Below, piece by piece: positions 16,805 through 25,752 of a stretch of DNA of 64,000 nucleotides. The stretch comes from an uncultured Bacteroides sp. (GTDB lineage: Bacteria > Bacteroidota > Bacteroidia > Bacteroidales > Bacteroidaceae), in assembly GCF_963678425.1 (NCBI RefSeq), contig NZ_OY782855.1, positions 496,001 to 560,000 on the forward strand. Direction: 5' to 3'. The first letter of the stretch is position 1; each line of letters begins with the position of its first letter. The notes beneath the pieces were generated by a model. The model worked only from the letters and a program-made list of their open reading frames with translations. It had not been told where the DNA came from and ran no database searches. Made by a program: the position numbers and the translations under genes.

Positions 16805-17753
16805 TGCTTATTATCATATAAACGGGGATACGTTTGAAAAACAGTATAAAGAAGTCCTGAGTGGCTATCGTCGATAGAATGAATATTCTCATGCGGATGA
16901 GTGGCTTATATTCCCAGAGAATGTTGGTAAACGGCTTTGCATTGATGAGACATCCATAAGTGACGGCGAGCTTTATACCATAGTCTCCAACCCAGAAGCG
17001 CGTGGGAGAAAAGGGTCACTGGTAGCTTTGGTTAAAGGTGTTTCCTCAAATGATGTAATCGATACTTTAAAACTTATACCTGAAGATAAACGATCTGTCG
17101 TGGAAGAAGTTACAATGGACCTATCCAATAGCATGAATCTTATAATCCGAAGATGTTTTCCCAAAGCCAAGCGTACAATTGATCGTTTCCATGTTCAAAA
17201 GCTGACATGTGATGCATTGCAGGAAATGAGAATAGCACATCGTTGGGATGCCATTCAAGCCGATACGGATGCAAAAGAAGAAGCTAAGGAAAAAGGAGAA
17301 GATTATCAGCCAACCACATTTGCAAACGGTGATACGCAAAAACAATTGTTGGCACGGAGTCGATATTTACTGTTCAAATCCATGGACAAATGGACGGAAA
17401 GCCAAAAGGAAAGAGCGGCAATATTGTTTGATATCTATCCCGATATAAAAGAAGCTTATTCTCTAACGCACTCACTGAGAATGATATTCAACAAGAACAC
17501 GGTAAAGGATGCAGCCAGGATGTCACTTGCACGTTGGTATGACAAAGTGGACAACTCTGGCTTTAAAAGCTTTAATGTCATAGCAGGAACGTTGTACGAA
17601 CATTACGACGAGGTATTGAACTTCTTTACAAACAGGGCTACCAATGCGTTTGCAGAATCTTTTAATGCAAAGATCAAACAATTTAGGGCACAGCTTAGAG
17701 GAGTGATTGATATAAAGTTTTTCTTCTTTAGATTGAGTAAGCTTTATGCCTAG
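16770..17753 (+). pseudogene. ISAon1-type transposase catalytic part (ORF2), amber-interrupted
   Basis: Read from the ATG at 16770 this frame would give 327 residues, but a TAG at 16875-16877 stops it where relatives have tryptophan (SGYRR-stop-NEYSHADEW). After the stop come the first catalytic aspartate (CIDETS), the second (TMDLSNSM), FHVQKL, and the ESFNAKIK region with the glutamate near the C-terminus. The remaining open part has no in-frame ATG before 17112 and would lack the first aspartate. Without stop suppression the enzyme should be inactive. Confidence 0.8.
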
Positions 17754-17840
17754 CCCCACTAAATATCGGGTGAGCCGTTTCTGGTACGTTAATAATAAGA
17801 TATACATGAGTTTTCTTTTTTTATAGGTTTATAATTAAAA

Positions 17841-17872
17841 AGAAAAAGCCCGACGGTTATTACCGACAGGCT
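17841..17872 (-). terminator. terminator of the Gly/Leu tRNA cluster
   Basis: An imperfect stem AGCC..CGGT/ACCG..GGCT (17847-17857 with 17862-17872) followed by a T-rich run on the minus strand, just after the last tRNA. Confidence 0.6.
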
Positions 17873-17882
17873 GTTATCAAAG

Positions 17883-17955
17883 AGCGAAAGACGGGATTCG
17901 AACCCGCGACCCCAACCTTGGGAAGGTTGTGCTCTACCAACTGAGCTACTTTCGC
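17883..17955 (-). tRNA. tRNA-Gly(CCC)
   Basis: A full cloverleaf on the minus strand. The acceptor GCGAAAG pairs with CTTTCGC, the anticodon loop is TTCCCAA and the T-loop is TTCGAAT. No encoded CCA; discriminator U as expected for tRNA-Gly. Confidence 0.95.
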
Positions 17956-18023
17956 AAATATAATTTTATTTCAAACAACAAAGACCTTTAACCATTCAGT
18001 CAAGGTCTGTTAATATAATTATG

Positions 18024-18096
18024 AGCGAAAGACGGGACTCGAACCCGCGACCCTAACCTTGGCAAGGTTATGCTCTACCAACTGAGCTACTTTCGC
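18024..18096 (-). tRNA. tRNA-Gly(GCC)
   Basis: Cloverleaf with anticodon loop TTGCCAA. The acceptor is the same as in its neighbour, and the gene is nearly identical to the copy at 18360. Confidence 0.95.
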
Positions 18097-18121
18097 ATTT
18101 GCGTTACAATAAGTCTTTATG

Positions 18122-18205
18122 TGAAGAGAAGGAGACTCGAACTCCCACGACATAACTGTCACTACCCCCTCAAAGTAGCGCGTCTACCAATTCCGCCACC
18201 TCTCC
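18122..18205 (-). tRNA. tRNA-Leu(GAG)
   Basis: A class II tRNA with a long variable arm. The acceptor GGAGAGG pairs with TCTCTTC with some G-U pairs, and the anticodon loop is TTGAGGG. Confidence 0.92.
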
Positions 18206-18236
18206 AACATAATAAAAATTTGGTGCGTCTTTGCAG

Positions 18237-18319
18237 TGCCCAGAACAAGACTCGAACTTGCACGTCATTGCTAACACTAGTACCTGAAACTAGCGCGTCT
18301 ACCATTCCGCCACCTGGGC
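18237..18319 (-). tRNA. tRNA-Leu(CAG)
   Basis: A class II tRNA with a long variable arm. The acceptor GCCCAGG pairs with TCTGGGC; the anticodon loop is TTCAGGT. Confidence 0.92.
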
Positions 18320-18359
18320 ATTATAACGACAAAAGTCGCCAGACGCACTCAAATTTTTG

Positions 18360-18432
18360 AGCGAAAGACGGGACTCGAACCCGCGACCCTAACCTTGGCA
18401 AGGTTATGCTCTACCAACTGAGCTACTTTCGC
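18360..18432 (-). tRNA. tRNA-Gly(GCC), second copy
   Basis: First gene of the five-tRNA cluster in transcription order; anticodon loop TTGCCAA. Its sequence matches the gene at 18024-18096. Confidence 0.95.
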
Positions 18433-18443
18433 GATTGCGGTTG

Positions 18444-18451
18444 CAAAAGTA
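18444..18451 (-). promoter_or_regulatory. -7 element for the tRNA cluster
   Basis: TACTTTTG on the minus strand, 12 bp upstream of the first tRNA-Gly. Confidence 0.6.
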
Positions 18452-18523
18452 GCTCTTTTTTCTAAAATACCAAATGTTTTGCTTACTTTTTTAACGTAAA
18501 ATCTTCCATTGGTAACGGAACTA

Positions 18524-19666
18524 TTAACTCATTCTATCACGATAATCCTCGTAACAGAAAGTCTTATAAATATTTAGCTCATCTTTACAAGTCCAAAGTG
18601 CGATGCTTGGATGTTGAATTCCATTGAACATATTGGTCTTTACCATGGTATAGTGAATCATGTCTTCGAAAATGATTCTTTCGCCAATCTGCAATTCATG
18701 ATCAAAACTCCAATTTCCCATATAATCTCCGCTCAGACAACTGTTGCCTCCTAAACGATAGATATATTTCCCGGGAATAGCTTCTGATATTGCTCCCCGA
18801 ACGGCTGGTTGATAGGGCATCTCAAGGCAGTCGGGCATGTGGCAGGTAAAACTTACGTCTAGAATAGCCGTCTTTATGCCTTTGCTCTCCACAATATCCA
18901 CTACGGATGAAACCAGTACACCTGTTTGCCAGGTAAAAGCCGAACCCGGTTCAAGAATCAGATGTAGATGAGGATGGCGTGCTTTGAAGTCTTTCAATAA
19001 TTGAATTAAGTGACTGGTATCATAATCTTTGCGGGTCATTAAATGTCCGCCTCCCAGATTTAACCATTTAATCTGGGAAAACCATTTGCTAAACCGATTT
19101 TCAATTTGTATCAATGTATTTTCCAGATTGAATGAACTTGATTCGCAAAGTGTGTGGCAATGGAATCCTTCTATACCTTCAGGTAATATTGGGGGAAGCA
19201 AATCAGATGTTACGCCAAACCTTGTGCCTGGAGCACAAGGGTTATATAGTTCTGTTTCCACTTCAGAGAACTCCGGATTGATGCGGATGCCACAAGATAT
19301 ATCTTTCCCTTTTTCCTTCACTTGCGGATAAAAGCGTTCAAACTGACTAAATGAGTTGAAAGAAATATGGCTGCTGCAATTCATTATTGTTGGAAAATCA
19401 GCTTCTGTATAAGCTGGAGAATAGGTATGTGCTTTACTTCCCATTTCTTCATATGCAAGTCTGGCTTCGTATAAAGAACTAGCTGTTGAGCAATGAATAT
19501 ATTCGCGGAATATGGGGAATGATTTCCACATGGCGAAAGATTTAAAGGCGAGAATTATCTCTACTCCTGCCTTTTCACTTACATTTTTTATTGCACTCAG
19601 GTTTTTCCTCAGCAATTCTTCTTCCATGACATAACATGGAGACGGCACTTTACTAAAGTCTATCAT
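18524..19666 (-). CDS. nspC: carboxynorspermidine decarboxylase
   Basis: A PLP enzyme of the alanine-racemase fold that decarboxylates carboxy(nor)spermidine, the last step of the bacterial alternative spermidine route. It has 380 residues. The PLP lysine is in AFKSFAMW (about residue 42), with FHCHTLCESSSF, WLNLGGGH and LEPGSAF (PLP phosphate), and DVSFTCHMPDCLEMPYQP for substrate binding. The partner carboxyspermidine dehydrogenase is not in the window. aguA-aguB at 56-58 kb would supply putrescine. Confidence 0.93.
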   Translation of the reverse strand: MIDFSKVPSPCYVMEEELLRKNLSAIKNVSEKAGVEIILAFKSFAMWKSFPIFREYIHCSTASSLYEARLAYEEMGSKAHTYSPAYTEADFPTIMNCSSHISFNSFSQFERFYPQVKEKGKDISCGIRINPEFSEVETELYNPCAPGTRFGVTSDLLPPILPEGIEGFHCHTLCESSSFNLENTLIQIENRFSKWFSQIKWLNLGGGHLMTRKDYDTSHLIQLLKDFKARHPHLHLILEPGSAFTWQTGVLVSSVVDIVESKGIKTAILDVSFTCHMPDCLEMPYQPAVRGAISEAIPGKYIYRLGGNSCLSGDYMGNWSFDHELQIGERIIFEDMIHYTMVKTNMFNGIQHPSIALWTCKDELNIYKTFCYEDYRDRMS

Positions 19667-19718
19667 CTATAATATTTTTTTTCTTATTATTGTTTTTATT
19701 AAAAAGACGGCAATTGTT

Positions 19719-22040
19719 TCAGGAAATTACTTTAAAGCGGGCAAACTTCAATAGTAATTGTTTTTCTCCTGCATTGCGGAATCTCACGGTTGCTTTAAGG
19801 TTTTCTCCACTACCTTCTACATTTATAACTTCACCAATGCCAAAGCGTTCGTGTTCAATCTGTTGTCCGGATTGCAAATCAGTAATTGGAGCGCTGGATG
19901 AAGGTTTAGGCTGGGCATTTTCCATTTTAGTGAGATTGCGGGGAATCGTTACTTTGGTAAATGTTTGCTTTGGCTTTTCCTGATCGGAATTAAACAAAGA
20001 GCGTACTGGCCGATCATTTTGTTCCCTTTTAAATCTTGCCGGCGCTTCATCAATATGTCTGCTTGATACAGATTCACTCGGAAGTTTCAGAAAAGAGGAA
20101 TCTATATCTCTTAAAAAACGACTTGGATTGGCAAATTCCATCTTTCCATATCGAAAACGAGTCTTGGCAAAAGAAAGAAAACAATGATCCTCGGCCCGCG
20201 TTATTGCTACGTAGAAAAGTCTTCTCTCCTCTTCCATTGCTCTGGGAGAATCGCCAGCCATATTGCTTGGGAATAGATTTTCCTCCAAACCTACAATAAA
20301 GACATTCCGGAATTCCAATCCCTTGGCAGAGTGAATAGTCATAAGAGTAACCCTGGCCTCGTCGCCCGATTTATCTGTATCCTGATCAGATAATAGTGAA
20401 ACTTCAGATAAGAAATCGGAAAGATATATATTTTCATTCCCTTCCTCTTCACGTATTGCACAGAAATCATGGATACCATTAACCAATTCTTCTATATTTT
20501 CCTGTCGGCTAAGGTTTTCAGGTGTTCTATCCAGATAGATATCATTCACAATACCTGCTTCTTTCACAATGGAAGTAGCCATTTTATACGCATTTCTTTC
20601 AGATAATACCCGGGAAAAGTTCTCAATTATTTCACGGAATCCTTGTAACTTTGTGTGGGTTCCTTTATTTATATTCAGGCCATATTCCAGCGGACCGCAT
20701 AATACATCCCACAAACTAACCGAATAAGTATTTGCTGCTTCTATTATTTTGCCTACAGTTGTATCTCCTATTCCTCGGGCAGGATAATTAATAATCCGTT
20801 TAAAAGCTTCTTCATCATTGGGATTCACCACTAAACGGAAATATGCAATTACATCCTTAATCTCTTTTCGTTGGTAGAAAGATAAGCCTCCATAAATCTT
20901 ATAAGGAAGATTTCGTTTGCGCAAAGCCTCTTCAAAGATTCGGGATTGAGCGTTGGTGCGATACAGAATTGCAAAATCGTCGTAACCATAATGCTGAGAC
21001 ATTCTCAGTTCCATTATTTTATTGGAAACAATATCTCCCTCTTCCATATCAGAATAAGCCTGAAATACCCCTATGGGTTCCCCTTGAGATTTCTCGGAAA
21101 ACACCTCTTTACGTATCTGTTCCCGGTTTTTCTCAATCAGACTATTGGCTGCACGAACGATAGTCTTAGTGGAACGGTAGTTTTGTTCCAGTTTAAAGAC
21201 CTGTGTATTCTGATATAACTTAGTGAATTTTAGTATATTATCAATATTTGCTCCACGGAATGAATAAATACTTTGCGCATCATCCCCTACTACACAAACC
21301 TTCTGATGCTCTTTTGACAATTGTAGCACAATGCTGTGCTGAGCAAAATTGGTATCCTGATACTCATCAACCAGAATATATTTAAATTGTTGCTGGTATT
21401 TCCTTAATATTTCCGGATGGTCTCTGAATAACAGAAATGTGTAAAAGAGCAAATCATCAAAATCCATAGCTCCAGACTGTCTGCATCTATCCCAGTATCT
21501 TCGGTAGATATCTCTGATAGCAGGCATCTTGCAGGCGTTATCATGTTCTGTCAACTCACGGTTTACCGCATAAGCATCAGGTGACATCAGATGATTCTTT
21601 GCATTGGATATTTGCCCTTGCACTGCCCCCGGCTTATAAGCCTTCTCGTCCAGTTGCATTTCTTTGATAATTGAACGGATCAGACTTTTTGAGTCACTAG
21701 TATCGTAAATGGTAAAGTTGGACGTAAATCCGATAGACTCAGCTTCTACCCTAAGAATCCTTGAAAAAACAGAGTGAAAAGTCCCCATCCAAAGATAGCG
21801 GGCGCTTTGTTCGCCAACTTGTTTAGCGATACGCGCTTTCATTTCCCTTGCCGCTTTATTAGTAAATGTAAGGGCAAGGATTGACCATGGTTCATATCCC
21901 AATTCCAGTAAATAAGCTATTTTGTAAGTCAGCACTCTTGTCTTTCCGGATCCTGCACCGGCAATAACCAGTGAGGGGCCTTCATTATAAAGCACCGCTG
22001 CCCGCTGACTCTCATTCAATTCATCTATATAATTTGCCAT
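19719..22040 (-). CDS. pcrA: UvrD/PcrA-type ATP-dependent DNA helicase
   Basis: A superfamily 1 3'-5' helicase of 773 residues for repair and replication-fork maintenance. Walker A is AGAGSGKT (residues 27-34), Walker B LVDEYQDT, with GDDAQSIYSFRGA, QNYRST, LMTIHSAKGLEF and the final YVAITRAED motif. The C-terminal basic tail ends in a Tudor-like segment (IEHERFGIGEVINVEG). PcrA versus UvrD naming is a convention here. Independent promoter at 22071. Confidence 0.93.
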   Translation of the reverse strand: MANYIDELNESQRAAVLYNEGPSLVIAGAGSGKTRVLTYKIAYLLELGYEPWSILALTFTNKAAREMKARIAKQVGEQSARYLWMGTFHSVFSRILRVEAESIGFTSNFTIYDTSDSKSLIRSIIKEMQLDEKAYKPGAVQGQISNAKNHLMSPDAYAVNRELTEHDNACKMPAIRDIYRRYWDRCRQSGAMDFDDLLFYTFLLFRDHPEILRKYQQQFKYILVDEYQDTNFAQHSIVLQLSKEHQKVCVVGDDAQSIYSFRGANIDNILKFTKLYQNTQVFKLEQNYRSTKTIVRAANSLIEKNREQIRKEVFSEKSQGEPIGVFQAYSDMEEGDIVSNKIMELRMSQHYGYDDFAILYRTNAQSRIFEEALRKRNLPYKIYGGLSFYQRKEIKDVIAYFRLVVNPNDEEAFKRIINYPARGIGDTTVGKIIEAANTYSVSLWDVLCGPLEYGLNINKGTHTKLQGFREIIENFSRVLSERNAYKMATSIVKEAGIVNDIYLDRTPENLSRQENIEELVNGIHDFCAIREEEGNENIYLSDFLSEVSLLSDQDTDKSGDEARVTLMTIHSAKGLEFRNVFIVGLEENLFPSNMAGDSPRAMEEERRLFYVAITRAEDHCFLSFAKTRFRYGKMEFANPSRFLRDIDSSFLKLPSESVSSRHIDEAPARFKREQNDRPVRSLFNSDQEKPKQTFTKVTIPRNLTKMENAQPKPSSSAPITDLQSGQQIEHERFGIGEVINVEGSGENLKATVRFRNAGEKQLLLKFARFKVIS

Positions 22041-22070
22041 TTTTTCGGTTACTCATTCAAACATAGTTTG

Positions 22071-22078
22071 CAAAGATA
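22071..22078 (-). promoter_or_regulatory. -7 element for the helicase gene
   Basis: TATCTTTG on the minus strand, 30 bp before the ATG. Confidence 0.5.
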
Positions 22079-22196
22079 AATAAAGTTTGAGTGATATTGA
22101 ACAAAAACATATAACCTTATGTTAATATACCATGAAGTTTAATTTTAAACTCTGCCAATTATGAAATCATTATTATTATCTTTAATACTTACGACT

Positions 22197-22781
22197 ATGA
22201 CATACGAAATGCCGAAACTTCCTTATAGCAATAAGGAATTAGAGCCTGTAATAAGCGAACAGACAGTTAATTTTCATTATGGTAAACATCTTCAGACTTA
22301 TGTAACTAATCTGAATAATCTTGTTCCCGGAACAGAATTTGAAGGCAAGAGTCTTGAAGATATTGTTGCTTCAGCACCCGATGGCCCAATTTTTAATAAT
22401 GCCGGTCAAGTTCTTAATCATACTCTTTATTTTTTGCAATTTGCCGGAAAGCCTAAAAAACATGAGCCATCCGGTAAGCTAGCTGAAGCTATAAACAAAG
22501 AATGGGGAACTTTTGAGAACTTTAAGAAAGAATTCTCAAATGCTGCTATTACTCTCTTTGGATCCGGTTGGGCTTGGTTAGCGATGGACAAAAATGGCAA
22601 GCTACATATTACCAAAGAGGCAAATGGCAGTAATCCAATCAGAAACGGAATGAAACCGATTCTTGGATTTGATGTATGGGAACATTCTTATTATTTAGAT
22701 TATCAGAATAGACGTGCAGATCATATAGCAGCACTCTGGAGCATTATCGATTGGGATGTTGTTGGCAAAAGAATAGAGTAA
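22197..22781 (+). CDS. sodB: superoxide dismutase, Fe/Mn type
   Basis: Dismutates superoxide in the cytoplasm. From MTYEMPKLPYS the protein has 194 residues, matching known Bacteroides SODs. Metal ligands are His27 (NFHYGKH), the histidine of QVLNHTLYF, and Asp and His in DVWEHSYY. An in-frame ATG at 22161 would add MKSLLLSLILTT, a short hydrophobic stretch. I prefer the later start because of its family match, but the earlier one is possible. A strong terminator follows. Confidence 0.93.
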   Translation: MTYEMPKLPYSNKELEPVISEQTVNFHYGKHLQTYVTNLNNLVPGTEFEGKSLEDIVASAPDGPIFNNAGQVLNHTLYFLQFAGKPKKHEPSGKLAEAINKEWGTFENFKKEFSNAAITLFGSGWAWLAMDKNGKLHITKEANGSNPIRNGMKPILGFDVWEHSYYLDYQNRRADHIAALWSIIDWDVVGKRIE

Positions 22782-22799
22782 ATTTATCTTTTTAAGTTT

Positions 22800-22835
22800 A
22801 AAGGTCGCAGATTAAACAATCTGCGACCTTTTTTT
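22800..22835 (+). terminator. terminator of superoxide dismutase gene
   Basis: A perfect 14-bp stem (22800-22813 with 22818-22831, loop AAAC) running into seven T. Confidence 0.9.
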
Positions 22836-23010
22836 ATCTTATCTGAAAAACTTATTTTTCTGCAGGTTAGCATACAATTGTTACAGAATTTATGGCTCTT
22901 ATTCTCAGAAACGGATTTTAACTAATACATATTATTTCTCGTTCAAGCAAAATAACTGATATAATGGATAAAAAGAGTACGTTCAAGAAATAGTTCTTCA
23001 TCCTTTTTTG

Positions 23011-23018
23011 TACATTTG
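23011..23018 (+). promoter_or_regulatory. -7 element for the MBL-fold gene
   Basis: TACATTTG, 51 bp before the ATG at 23070. Confidence 0.5.
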
Positions 23019-23069
23019 CAAACATTTTACTACATATCTTAGTAAGATAGATGTTTTGAATTACATTAA

Positions 23070-23873
23070 ATGAAAATAAAATTTATAAGTTTAGCGAGTG
23101 GTAGCAGCGGAAATTGCTACTACTTAGGCACTGATAAACACGGCATTTTAATTGACGCAGGTATAGGAATCCGTACGATTAAGAAGGATCTCAAAGATGT
23201 TAATTTATCTTTGAACAATGTTCGTGCTGTATTTGTAACTCATGATCATGCTGATCACATCAAAGCTGTGGGCCATTTAGGCGAAAAATATAATATCCCT
23301 GTTTATTCAACCAAAGAAATTCATGAGGGAATAAACAAGAGCTACTGTATGACTGAAAAACTTTCTACTTCAGTACACTATATCAATAAAGAAGAGCCAA
23401 TGAAGATAGATGAGTTTAAGATTTCAGCTTTTGAAGTTCCCCATGATGGAACAGATAATGTAGGCTATTGTATAGAAATCGGAGATAAAATATTCTCATT
23501 CCTTACAGACCTTGGCCATATAACAGAAACTGCTGCATATTATATTTGCAAGGCAAATTATTTGATTCTGGAAGCGAACTATGATTTGGAAATGCTGCGT
23601 ATGGGACCTTATCCCAAATATTTAAAAGAACGCATTTCTGGTCCTAATGGACATATGAGTAATACAGATACAGCAGATTTTCTTGCTGAAAATATCAGTG
23701 AGAATCTAAAATATATCTGGCTTTGCCACCTCAGTAAAGACAATAATCATCCGGAACTGGCATATAAAACGGTAGAATGGAAATTAAAAAGCAAAGGAAT
23801 TATTGTTGGAAAAGATGTGCAACTCGTTGCATTAAAGCGAAGTAGCCCATCAGATTTCTATGAGTTTGATTGA
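23070..23873 (+). CDS. MBL-fold metallo-hydrolase, YycJ/WalJ-like
   Basis: A 267-residue cytoplasmic metallo-beta-lactamase-fold enzyme. The start is the typical FISLASGSSGNCYYLG, the metal motif HDHADH spans residues 58-63, and further ligands are in EVPHDGTDNVG, FLTDLGH and WLCHLSKDNNHP. YycJ-type proteins are 5'-3' exonucleases with roles in repair or cell-wall signalling. No YycFG-like kinase pair is nearby, so a walJ name would not be justified. Confidence 0.88.
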   Translation: MKIKFISLASGSSGNCYYLGTDKHGILIDAGIGIRTIKKDLKDVNLSLNNVRAVFVTHDHADHIKAVGHLGEKYNIPVYSTKEIHEGINKSYCMTEKLSTSVHYINKEEPMKIDEFKISAFEVPHDGTDNVGYCIEIGDKIFSFLTDLGHITETAAYYICKANYLILEANYDLEMLRMGPYPKYLKERISGPNGHMSNTDTADFLAENISENLKYIWLCHLSKDNNHPELAYKTVEWKLKSKGIIVGKDVQLVALKRSSPSDFYEFD

Positions 23874-23933
23874 AACGTTAAATAATAAGCAAGAAAAATC
23901 CTCTATTTATTTGGGAAAATGAAATAAAACGTC

Positions 23934-23941
23934 TACCTTTG
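23934..23941 (+). promoter_or_regulatory. -7 element for tRNA-Lys pair
   Basis: TACCTTTG, 25 bp before the first tRNA-Lys. Confidence 0.55.
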
Positions 23942-23966
23942 CAACCGCAAAAAAGAAAAAGAAAAG

Positions 23967-24039
23967 GCACTCTTAGCTCAGCTGGTAGAGCAATTGACTC
24001 TTAATCAATGGGTCCAGGGTTCGAGTCCCTGAGGGTGCA
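23967..24039 (+). tRNA. tRNA-Lys(CTT), copy 1
   Basis: The acceptor GCACTCT pairs with AGGGTGC. The anticodon loop is CTCTTAA and the discriminator is A. Confidence 0.95.
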
Positions 24040-24063
24040 CTTTTTTATTCTTGATGTGTGTTT

Positions 24064-24136
24064 GCACTCTTAGCTCAGCTGGTAGAGCAATTGACTCTTA
24101 ATCAATGGGTCCAGGGTTCGAGTCCCTGAGGGTGCA
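24064..24136 (+). tRNA. tRNA-Lys(CTT), copy 2
   Basis: Identical in sequence to copy 1 and 24 bp downstream, so probably one transcript. Confidence 0.95.
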
Positions 24137-24138
24137 CG

Positions 24139-24166
24139 AAGGTAGCTTTAATAGGCTACCTTTTTT
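24139..24166 (+). terminator. terminator of tRNA-Lys pair
   Basis: An 8-bp stem AAGGTAGC/GCTACCTT (24139-24146 with 24155-24162) followed by T6. Confidence 0.8.
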
Positions 24167-24219
24167 ATTGTTAATAATCCTCGTTGTATTGATAAGGGCT
24201 CACCCGATATTTAGTGGGG

Positions 24220-25203
24220 CTAGGCATAAAGCTTACTCAATCTAAAGAAGAAAAACTTTATATCAATCACTCCTCTAAGCTGTGCCCTAAATTGTTTGAT
24301 CTTTGCATTAAAAGATTCTGCAAACGCATTGGTAGCCCTGTTTGTAAAGAAGTTCAATACCTCGTCGTAATGTTCGTACAACGTTCCTGCTATGACATTA
24401 AAGCTTTTAAAGCCAGAGTTGTCCACTTTGTCATACCAACGTGCAAGTGACATCCTGGCTGCATCCTTTACCGTGTTCTTGTTGAATATCATTCTCAGTG
24501 AGTGCGTTAGAGAATAAGCTTCTTTTATATCGGGATAGATATCAAACAATATTGCCGCTCTTTCCTTTTGGCTTTCCGTCCATTTGTCCATGGATTTGAA
24601 CAGTAAATATCGACTCCGTGCCAACAATTGTTTTTGCGTATCACCGTTTGCAAATGTGGTTGGCTGATAATCTTCTCCTTTTTCCTTAGCTTCTTCTTTT
24701 GCATCCGTATCGGCTTGAATGGCATCCCAACGATGTGCTATTCTCATTTCCTGCAATGCATCACATGTCAGCTTTTGAACATGGAAACGATCAATTGTAC
24801 GCTTGGCTTTGGGAAAACATCTTCGGATTATAAGATTCATGCTATTGGATAGGTCCATTGTAACTTCTTCCACGACAGATCGTTTATCTTCAGGTATAAG
24901 TTTTAAAGTATCGATTACATCATTTGAGGAAACACCTTTAACCAAAGCTACCAGTGACCCTTTTCTCCCACGCGCTTCTGGGTTGGAGACTATGGTATAA
25001 AGCTCGCCGTCACTTATGGATGTCTCATCAATGCAAAGCCGTTTACCAACATTCTCTGGGAATATAAGCCACTCATCCGCATGAGAATATTCATTCTATC
25101 GACGATAGCCACTCAGGACTTCTTTATACTGTTTTTCAAACGTATCCCCGTTTATATGATAATAAGCATCAAGCGAACGGGAGGTCGTAGGTCTCGTCTC
25201 CAT
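24220..25203 (-). pseudogene. ISAon1-type transposase ORF2, amber-interrupted (copy 2)
   Basis: Mirror of the copy 1 ORF2. The same TAG, here at 25096-25098, interrupts the frame before the first catalytic aspartate (CIDETS). The remaining frame to 24220 is open and ends in LRGVIDIKFFFFRLSKLYA. Identity with copy 1 means the stop was already present when the element last moved or was copied. Confidence 0.8.
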
Positions 25204-25552
25204 ACACTTCTTTTAAAAAAGCCGCAAACTCTTTCGAGTAGCGGACACCTTCGGCTTTAAACTCATCATAAGGAGCTGTAAAACTTTCATTTGTTTGCCG
25301 ATTAATCCAACGGCGGCGACGAACCACCAAATCAACAGCTTTGTCACGAAGAGGAAAATCTCTGATGGTGACAGGATTCAGGAAGCCTTTGGATTCAAAG
25401 AGATCATTCGAAGCATATTTAGCATCTATTTTCTCCTCCAAATAAATAAGTATTGCATCTGAACTCTTTTCTACATTTACGATACTAAACCTTGATAAGA
25501 TGTTTTCGGGAAGCATCAAACTTACTAATGATAATAAAACGTCCTTTTCCAT
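25169..25552 (-). CDS. ISAon1-type transposase N-terminal region (ORF1, copy 2)
   Basis: A 127-residue protein identical to the one encoded at 16421-16804. Intact start and stop; it overlaps ORF2 by 35 bp. Confidence 0.85.
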   Translation of the reverse strand: MEKDVLLSLVSLMLPENILSRFSIVNVEKSSDAILIYLEEKIDAKYASNDLFESKGFLNPVTIRDFPLRDKAVDLVVRRRRWINRQTNESFTAPYDEFKAEGVRYSKEFAAFLKEVYGDETYDLPFA

Positions 25553-25752
25553 ACGACAAAGATAACATTTTATCTTATTACCCCACTAATTATCGGGTGA
25601 GCCTTGATAATCAGGTTTTTACAATATGCAATGTTGTTAAATACGTGCTATCAAACGTAGCCTAATATAACTAAACATAGTCGATTTATGATACATCTCA
25701 TGATACACTAGGCCGAAGTTTGGATCATACCGAAAACCTGTGAGACTTCTGT

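Larger units (their letters stand above)
16370..17776 (+). mobile_element. ISAon1-type insertion sequence, copy 1
   Basis: A 1407-bp element bounded by 23-bp terminal inverted repeats starting GGCTCACCCGAT (16370-16392 and 17754-17776, one mismatch). The direct target duplication GTTTCTGG flanks it perfectly (16362-16369 and 17777-17784). It holds two overlapping ORFs in different frames, as is usual in this group of DDE (ISL3-like) transposases. ORF2 carries an in-frame stop. It interrupts a yciI gene and is identical in predicted proteins to the inverted copy at 24197-25603. Confidence 0.95.
16108..17807 (-). pseudogene. YciI-family protein disrupted by an IS
   Basis: The gene starts at the ATG at 17807 and is cut after about ten codons by the insertion sequence at 16370-17776. 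Joining the parts and removing one 8-bp target copy restores an uninterrupted 94-codon frame: MYILLLTYQKPLEEVDKHLT and onward, through RNPRIGGVILCRA, ending FEKFL. That is the normal size and pattern of YciI-like dimeric alpha-beta barrel proteins. The downstream 80 codons could start at a GTG at 16350, but the N-terminal strand would be missing, so the product is probably lost. Confidence 0.9.
24197..25603 (-). mobile_element. ISAon1-type insertion sequence, copy 2
   Basis: The same 1407-bp element as copy 1 in the opposite orientation, with the same inverted ends (24197-24219 and 25581-25603). The flanks are TTGATAAG on the left and TTGATAAT on the right, an 8-bp duplication with one changed base. 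It sits in intergenic DNA just after the tRNA-Lys terminator. Predicted proteins, including the amber stop in ORF2, are identical to copy 1, so the two copies separated recently. Confidence 0.95.

Noticed and set aside
17028..17753. 241-codon transposase ORF as an intact gene starting at a TTG
   Set aside because: The same frame continues upstream with clear homology, including the catalytic IDET, to an in-frame TAG at 16875; the TTG is not a natural start.
17523..17807. 94-codon ORF on the minus strand beginning MYILLLTYQK
   Set aside because: It is the start of the broken yciI gene read into the antisense strand of the IS; not a native gene.
18070..18360. 96-codon plus-strand ORF
   Set aside because: It lies antisense across two tRNA-Leu genes and part of a tRNA-Gly.
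22161..22196. Signal-peptide-like extension of superoxide dismutase from the ATG at 22161
   Set aside because: Only 12 residues, no basic/hydrophobic/cleavage structure of normal length, and known Bacteroides SODs start at MTYEMPKL.
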